Below, in pieces: positions 58,500-64,000 of a stretch of DNA of 64,000 nt (position 1 is the first letter of the stretch; each line of letters begins with the position of its first letter). Both the position numbers and the translations under genes were made by a program. Source of the stretch: Gnetum montanum (Eukaryota > Streptophyta > Gnetopsida > Gnetales > Gnetaceae); contig MNCI01004656.1 of the NCBI GenBank assembly GCA_015680685.1, forward strand, positions 980,847-1,044,846. Reading direction: 5' to 3'. The notes under the pieces are model-generated. The model had not been told where the DNA came from and did no database searches. It saw only the letters and a program-made list of their open reading frames with translations.

Positions 58500-59190
58500 T
58501 GTAGCATGTCCTAAAAAAGATCAAAGAGTGTTTAGGTTTGTTGAAGCTAGAAGTGTGGAGAATACATTTACATTTATATCATGCATTCTTATTTCTTCCT
58601 TGGAAATTACCTATCCCAAACCTACATTGCTTGTGACCATTAAATGACTCTTTTCCCAACTTAGTTTTAAGTTCTTATTAATTCATCTATTTAAGACACA
58701 TTCCAAATATTTTAATGTTTATTCATAAGTATCCCTATATACTAGAAAATCATTCATGAACACTTCTCAATATTCTTACAACATATTAGAAAAAACTAGT
58801 ATCATAGTCCTTGGGAAGGTAGTACGTGCATGACAAAGAACAAAAGGCATCTATTGGTACACCAAAGTTCCATATGGAGATGTAAAGGTTGTATTATGTT
58901 GATCTTCTAGTGTAATGGCTACTTGATTATAACCACTAAACCCATCCAAAAAGCAATATGACTCATGCCCTTCAAGTCTCTCCAAAATTTGGTCTATTTA
59001 GGATAGGGTAATATGATCTATTGTAGTATTTTGATTAAGTTGTCTATAATCACACACACTTATCATTTGCCTCCTTTTTTTATCTATGAAAATGATGCGG
59101 CTTACACATTCACTATTAGCTAATGGATAAATAATTCCTTCCTTCCAAAGCTTAGAGATTTCATCTTTAACAAATTGCTTCGAAGCTAGA
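58500..59190 (-). pseudogene. Reverse transcriptase of minus-strand gypsy element
   Basis: The reverse complement reads GIIYPLANSECVSRIIFIDK (about 59140-59080), VCDYRQLNQNTTIDHI, CFLDGFSGYNQVAITLEDQ (about 58955-58900), TFTSPYGTLVYQ, and EVFMNDFLVY (about 58760-58730). The active-site motif is FMND where FMDD is expected, and several stops are present. Confidence 0.85.
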
Positions 59191-59699
59191 TTGATTCTTC
59201 TAGGGGGTATTTGAACTAGTTTAATGTTTTTTGCAAGATAGATGTGATGTTAGCATATGTTGGATGAAATTCCTTCATGGAGGTCGTCTTAAATTCATGA
59301 AAATGCCTGAGACTTTCTTTTTCAAACTTCTACTAAGTTTACTTCTTGTCCACTAAAAACTTAAGAATTTATTATTATGGATTTATTTTTGTCAAGGAAA
59401 ATGTCTTAAGATTGCTAGGTAATTATTCAAGTTCTAAGGAATCATTACTTGGTGGTTGAATTATTTCTCTATACTCCTTGATTTCAAATTTAAAATTTGA
59501 TCTAGAAGATCTTGTTGTTCTTTTGAAGAGTGGTATAAGGACCATTTCTCAAAAGTGCTTAATACTAATGTATCCCCATCTTGTGTCGTTGCTGATATGG
59601 GTATTGTATAAGCATTGTCACTTCTTTAAGATCTTGTTTCAATCGGTCTTCTTTTGCTTTGTCATATATATTAAGAATAAAAGTAAGGTTGAAAAAAGA

Positions 59700-60140
59700 T
59701 AATTGGAGTTGTCCTAATCTACAATTAATTATTGCATTAGCTATTTCTAACTAGGGCATACCTAATATACTGGGGAAACAATTTGATTCTTTTATTTCCA
59801 ACAAAACAAAATCAACTGGGAATTTTCCTTTTTCAACCTCTATGATTAAGTATTCCACCAATTTGATGGGTTTAACAATTGAGTTGTTAGCCAAAGATAT
59901 TGCCATGTTAACTTTGCTTACATCCTCCAAATCAAGTGACCTAGCTTTTTCATGTGGCATAATATTGCTAATATTGAATAGGGAATTTTGAATGCTATTT
60001 TCATTTATCCTTGTTGAGATTTTGGGAACTTCTAGATCTTGGTATTTTGAGACTTCTTGGCTTTTTATAAGTTGAGATAAATCATCAATCAAATCAACTT
60101 GTATAGGAATTTTTTTTCTTTTCTCCTTTTTATGCATAAT
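59700..60140 (-). pseudogene. Protease region of minus-strand gypsy element
   Basis: A 128-codon open stretch. LDLEDVSKVNMAISLANNSI replaces the usual LCDLGASVN active site, and KGKFPVDFVLLEIKESNCFP with SILGMP matches the second half of gypsy proteases. The catalytic Asp-Leu-Gly motif is destroyed. Confidence 0.75.
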
Positions 60141-60449
60141 TCCTTCAAGTATTTAACATAAAAATGTATCTATCTAATAGCTTGTTCTAATGGAATGTTT
60201 AAGTATAATTCATTAAACATTTTTTATATGTGCTTTTGTTGTAAATTCCTCTTGTAATCATTTAGGGAAGGGAGGTGTAATTATTTTTCTATTAAAAAGA
60301 GGAGAGGTTAATGGTTATTCTCCTTTTTCTATTAGTTTTTTACTTCACTCCTCATTCATTATATGTGGTTGATCCTTCTCTTGTGTCTCTTCTTTTTGAA
60401 AAATAACCTTATTTATAGGTACAGGCACAATAATTTTTCCACTCCTAGT

Positions 60450-61420
60450 GATGATAGAATGCAATTATTCCATAACCTTGCTTTGTGATATGGGGTTTGG
60501 ATCTAGTTGAAAAGGTAATTCATTCTTTGTCAACTCTTGGAATTATCTTCTTGTCTCATTCATAAATCACCTACGTTCTTCAATCAAGGAAGTAAGACTT
60601 TGAGTGTGTCTATCTAAGTGTACACTAGTTTGGGAATACTATTATTGGAAATCTTGCCTTTGTTGGAATGTGGTTGTTGGTTGACTTCTGTATTGTTGAA
60701 AAGCCTTTATAGATTCTTGTACCTCCTTGTGACAAAAGGCTAAGCTTTGATAGGTGGTGCAATTGTGTTGATGGATACCACAAAGGTTACATACTTCACC
60801 TTGCAATATGTGGGCCTAATTCTTTATTAAATGATTTAATTCATCAAATTTTTTCTTTAATTGTTTAGTTTTCTAAGTCATTCCTTGCATAACATTAGGT
60901 TTTGGTCATCTCTTACTTTGATCAACCTATGAATCTATTATTATCTAGCCATCCTCTAGTGTTACATTCAATATATTTCCACCACATGTAAAATCAACAT
61001 TTTTCCTATAATAGGGTAATAGGCCTTCTTCAAAGATTTGGATAAGTTGATGGGCTAGAGATCCATGGGTGGGGTTTTTCAAACATAGCCCTTTGAACCT
61101 ATCAAAAGTACCCTCATAGTCCTCATCTTCTTGTTGCATGAAACTCATCAATTGCTTTCTTAACAAGTACAACTTGTCATTGGAAAGAAATCTTTGGATA
61201 AAGATAGCCTTGATCTCATCCCATGAATTAATTTATTTCTGAAGGTTTTATCTTTCATGGTTGATTTAAAGGCAGTCATTTTAGTTCTATCTCCACTTTG
61301 AGGTGCTAACATTGCAAGTGTGGTTTCAAATTCTCTTATATGAGTGATTCCTCTAAAAATAGGTAGTAAATGGATATTTTTTACTTCAATGTCCCTACCT
61401 TGGAAAAAAAACTAATGGTT
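60450..61420 (-). pseudogene. Gag with zinc knuckle, minus-strand gypsy element
   Basis: The gag core spans two frames: MTAFKSTMKDKTFRNK and WDEIKAIF-like sequence near 61270-61200, then an open stretch 61172-60945 with LRKQLMSFMQQEDEDYEGTF, DRFKGLCLKNPTHG and IQIFEEGLLP (family: F....ES..EAWERFK.LLR.CP.HG). A zinc knuckle, CNLCGIHQHNC, near 60800-60765 resembles the C..C...H....C form of Athila/Tat-type gag. Confidence 0.8.
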
Positions 61421-61429
61421 CTTAGGGTA

Positions 61430-62383
61430 TTCATAATGTTCTTTGGTTTATTAAGTCCCCAAGAGTTTTTTCTTGATAGGCTTATCCAAATGAAATATTA
61501 GACCCTATACTACTAAAAGAAAAAGGAATTGAATCATATGAAGGTGGAGGGGATTTATGATGTGAAGGGGACCCAATTAAAAAAGTAGTTGCTATAGTTG
61601 GGATCAAAAATGTACTTGGTATGGAAATAGAGGCTATTAAAGTGATGGAAATTTAAAGATTTAATGTACTTATCAATTGGGTGGTTCCTCTAATAGTGGA
61701 TCTATTACTCAATATTTGCCTAAAGTTTAAATTTTGAGAACCTACTACCATGATGGAATTTGGGATTTGCATTGTGATTTTTGGTATATCAAAAAGAGGG
61801 TTTAAAGATGTGGAAAAATTAAAATTTGTTTTTGATTTTTCTTGATTGAAAATTTATGTTGGATTTCCTTCTTTGTCATAGTTTTGTTTCTCTAGGGAGG
61901 TTGATGGAATAGAGCTAGGTTTTCCTTGTTCCTTCTGGGTTTGTTTTAGATTAGTTTGGATGCATTTATAATAGCTAATAGTATTCCTAGAAGGTTAAAT
62001 TCTTGTTGGATTTTTATGTTGCTTAGTTAATTTCATTTAACATAAACACTCTTCTTGAGCACATTCATGAGCAATTAATTGTGAAATTTTACAAATTGAC
62101 TTCATTGCCCCTATAATTACTACCTTAATTGCAACTTTTCTATAGCTTTCTTCAGTTTTGAAAATCAGGGGAATTGATTCTTGTGATTGTACATTTTCCT
62201 TTTTTTTTAATATTTGAATTTCTTTCTTACAAGAAAATTAATTAAAAGAAATAATTTCTAAAACTATTAACAAGAGAAATGAAAATAAAAATAGTGTGTA
62301 CCTTTTTAGAAGGTGTAGCTTAAATTTCTAAAAGAAATTTGAAAAACATGCTAAACCCTTAATGATGATTGACTTTGCTAGCC
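61430..62383 (-). other. 5' leader of minus-strand gypsy element
   Basis: No ORF of note. It lies between primer-binding site and gag, a typical long leader for plant gypsy elements; the part next to gag may encode a decayed N-terminus. Confidence 0.5.
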
Positions 62384-62402
62384 TTCCAAGAAACAACACC
62401 AA
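62384..62402 (-). other. Degenerate primer-binding site
   Basis: The reverse complement, TTGGTGTTGTTTCTTGGAA, is a mutated TTGGCGCCGTTGCCGGGGA. It places the LTR to the right. Confidence 0.6.
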
Positions 62403-62404
62403 AT

Positions 62405-63534
62405 TGAAAAGCTAATCAAAGTTTGGTGCTAAATTACCTTTGTTGTAGAAATGTCACTTCATTTTTTACTAACCCATGAGTTTTATCCATGGAGGAATGA
62501 TTCAAAGTTAAAGGGATCATCAAGAAAATAAATGGTTAGATCCAAATCTAATTAAAATCCCACTCTTATGACTATCACTCATAAGTAAAATCATAAATTT
62601 TCACACTAACTTCTAACCACATGTTCAAGAGTGAAAATTAAATAATTTAATAAAACTAAAATCATATAATATTAGTATAGACAATGAAGATTATATGGGA
62701 GAATTCACCTAATCTATGACTCTACCTTGTTGGTTTCAAATGCAGCAACGTCAATTGCTCATAAATGGACTCCAAAGATTGATAGTTACTATAAGGCTCA
62801 AAAAACCTTCATTGGTAATTTACAAAAGAAAAAGATTTAGAGAATGGTTCCAATTTGATGTGGGTTTCTCTTGATATTCAATCTCCATTTATTAGATATT
62901 GAGATCCTTCATTTATACCGGAAAATATTTGATTATAATTGGAAAAAATGTTCTTATTTGGGTAAATTGATCTTCATTGAAAATGTCGATGGAGATCAAT
63001 TTCAAAGCATCAAACTATATCATGTTGGCTATTGTCTTCAAAAGTTTATCTATATTGTGCCAGTGGTGCAAATTGATATCTTCATTCCTTGGCAAGGCAC
63101 CTCGTCCTATAATCAGATGATATAGATCCTCGTCACGATAGCTATGAAAATTGACATAATTTGTATCTATCTAAATTGATTCAATCATGTATATGGATGT
63201 TGTCCTTGGTAATACATGTCAAAATTCTCAATCCCAATTGATATTCTTATCAATTTAGATAGATCCTAGGATAACTTGCATTAACAGAGCCTTATCAAAG
63301 TAATTAGTGCAAATTGATGGACATCAAAGAAATCGATGAACTTTGATATAGTAATATAGTAAGAAAAATTAAAAGAAAAGAGATTCTATTCACTAAAACT
63401 GGAATAATTTGGGGTTTATCAATGCTCTTTGGTATTCCACACTTCATAAGATTTATGATCTAAAGAATATTCAAGTAGCACTCCCACCATGGCCTTGGGA
63501 TTCAACTTATCATCGAGATGTGCTTATAAAACAT
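62405..63534 (-). repeat. Probable LTR of minus-strand gypsy element (right end uncertain)
   Basis: It starts with TG two bases after the primer-binding site. The outer end cannot be fixed because no partner LTR is in the window. AT-rich and non-coding. It ends at the latest where a family A LTR begins. Confidence 0.35.
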
Positions 63535-64000
63535 TGATGAGACGTGACATGCACTATGCCGCGATATCGCGGTCTGCCGCCATATCTATAAATAAGAGGT
63601 GGCACTCCCCTCATTTCCCAATCCTGGCTAGAAGTAGCGAAGCTCTGGTAGATTGATCACTCCAGAGTTAGAATTTTTCCCATGTGCCCCCAGTAGGAGT
63701 CCTAGAGTGAATGGCTCTTTATTCGAGCAGCTTGTAACCTGAACCCAAGTTGTGTACGGCAATAAAAACGAACTTGATTGGATAAACCTTGCAGTACATG
63801 GTTTTAATTATTGTTGTTATTTACTACTTTCCTAGTGCGCACAAGTACGACTTGATTACGAGCATCTACGGATGTGTACGGCTAATCAAGGTATCGGCTG
63901 CTTGTCGCAACGCGTGAGTATGACTTAACTACGAGCATTGGCTGCTTGGTAACCCAGTAGCGTATTCCAGGATCTGCGCTTGGTAATCCCAGTGGTAGTC
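63535..64000 (+). repeat. Family A LTR, cut by window end
   Basis: It starts TGATGAGACGTG and matches the family A LTRs: palindrome CCGCGATATCGCGG (63559-63572), TATA box CTATAAATA near 63585, and GTACGACTTGATTACGAGC near 63845. It runs off the window, so it could be a solo LTR or the 5' end of another element. Confidence 0.9.

Larger units (their letters stand above)
57320..62404 (-). mobile_element. Minus-strand Ty3/gypsy gag-pol relic
   Basis: From right to left it carries a primer-binding site (62384-62402), a ~1 kb leader, gag, a zinc knuckle, protease, reverse transcriptase, RNase H and the start of integrase. It is truncated near 57320-57360, where duplicated unit copy 2 ends. Its internal order is that of a full autonomous gypsy element, unlike families A and C. 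It is highly AT-rich with many stops. Confidence 0.85.

Overview
The window looks like nuclear DNA from a large-genome seed plant, possibly a gymnosperm; the species cannot be fixed from this sequence. It is mostly AT-rich and carries plant-type Ty3/gypsy, Ty1/copia, L1 and RTE retroelements in many states of decay. There is one apparently intact host gene, a six-exon secreted alpha-type carbonic anhydrase (31391-33206). I see no prokaryotic features.

Layout. 1-6.7 kb: fragments of a decayed gypsy element (protease at the left edge, reverse transcriptase near 6.1-6.7 kb) separated by about 5 kb of unrecognised, partly CT-rich DNA. 6.7-9.9 kb: two RTE LINE fragments in opposite orientation. 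10.06-15.9 kb: a gag-bearing LTR element (family C) whose 3' LTR is cut off and joined to the RNase H/integrase part of another gypsy element (15.9-17.3 kb) with its long 3' non-coding region (to about 19.0 kb). 19.1-29.2 kb: copy 1 of a duplicated unit holding a broken extra open reading frame rich in Lys, Glu and Leu, an LTR (family B) and unique DNA. Copy 1 is interrupted by a ~4 kb insertion carrying subtilase fragments, a PIF1-like helicase fragment and a large hairpin. 29.2-33.3 kb: minisatellites and the carbonic anhydrase gene. 33.3-38.9 kb: two SINE-like repeats, a solo LTR with perfect target duplication and a copia reverse transcriptase fragment. 38.86-57.3 kb: copy 2 of the duplicated unit, interrupted by a complete 7.3 kb gag-protease LTR element (family A, target duplication CTCAA) and by a near full-length 5.3 kb L1 LINE (minus strand, target duplication GAATCATAAA). 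57.3-62.4 kb: a minus-strand gypsy gag-pol relic, with LTR-like DNA to about 63.5 kb. 63.5-64 kb: start of another family A LTR.

How it fits together. Because each copy of the duplicated unit lacks the other's insertions, each serves as the empty-site control for the other. The order of events can therefore be read directly: duplication first, then the LTR element and LINE into copy 2 and, probably also later, the 4 kb insertion into copy 1. The LTR elements of families A and C carry gag (A also protease) but no reverse transcriptase or integrase before their 3' LTR. They share a conserved 3' non-coding block with an integrase-bearing relic, as expected of non-autonomous elements mobilised by a related autonomous one. 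The most novel-looking item is the extra ORF just upstream of the family B LTR, present in both copies but broken in each.
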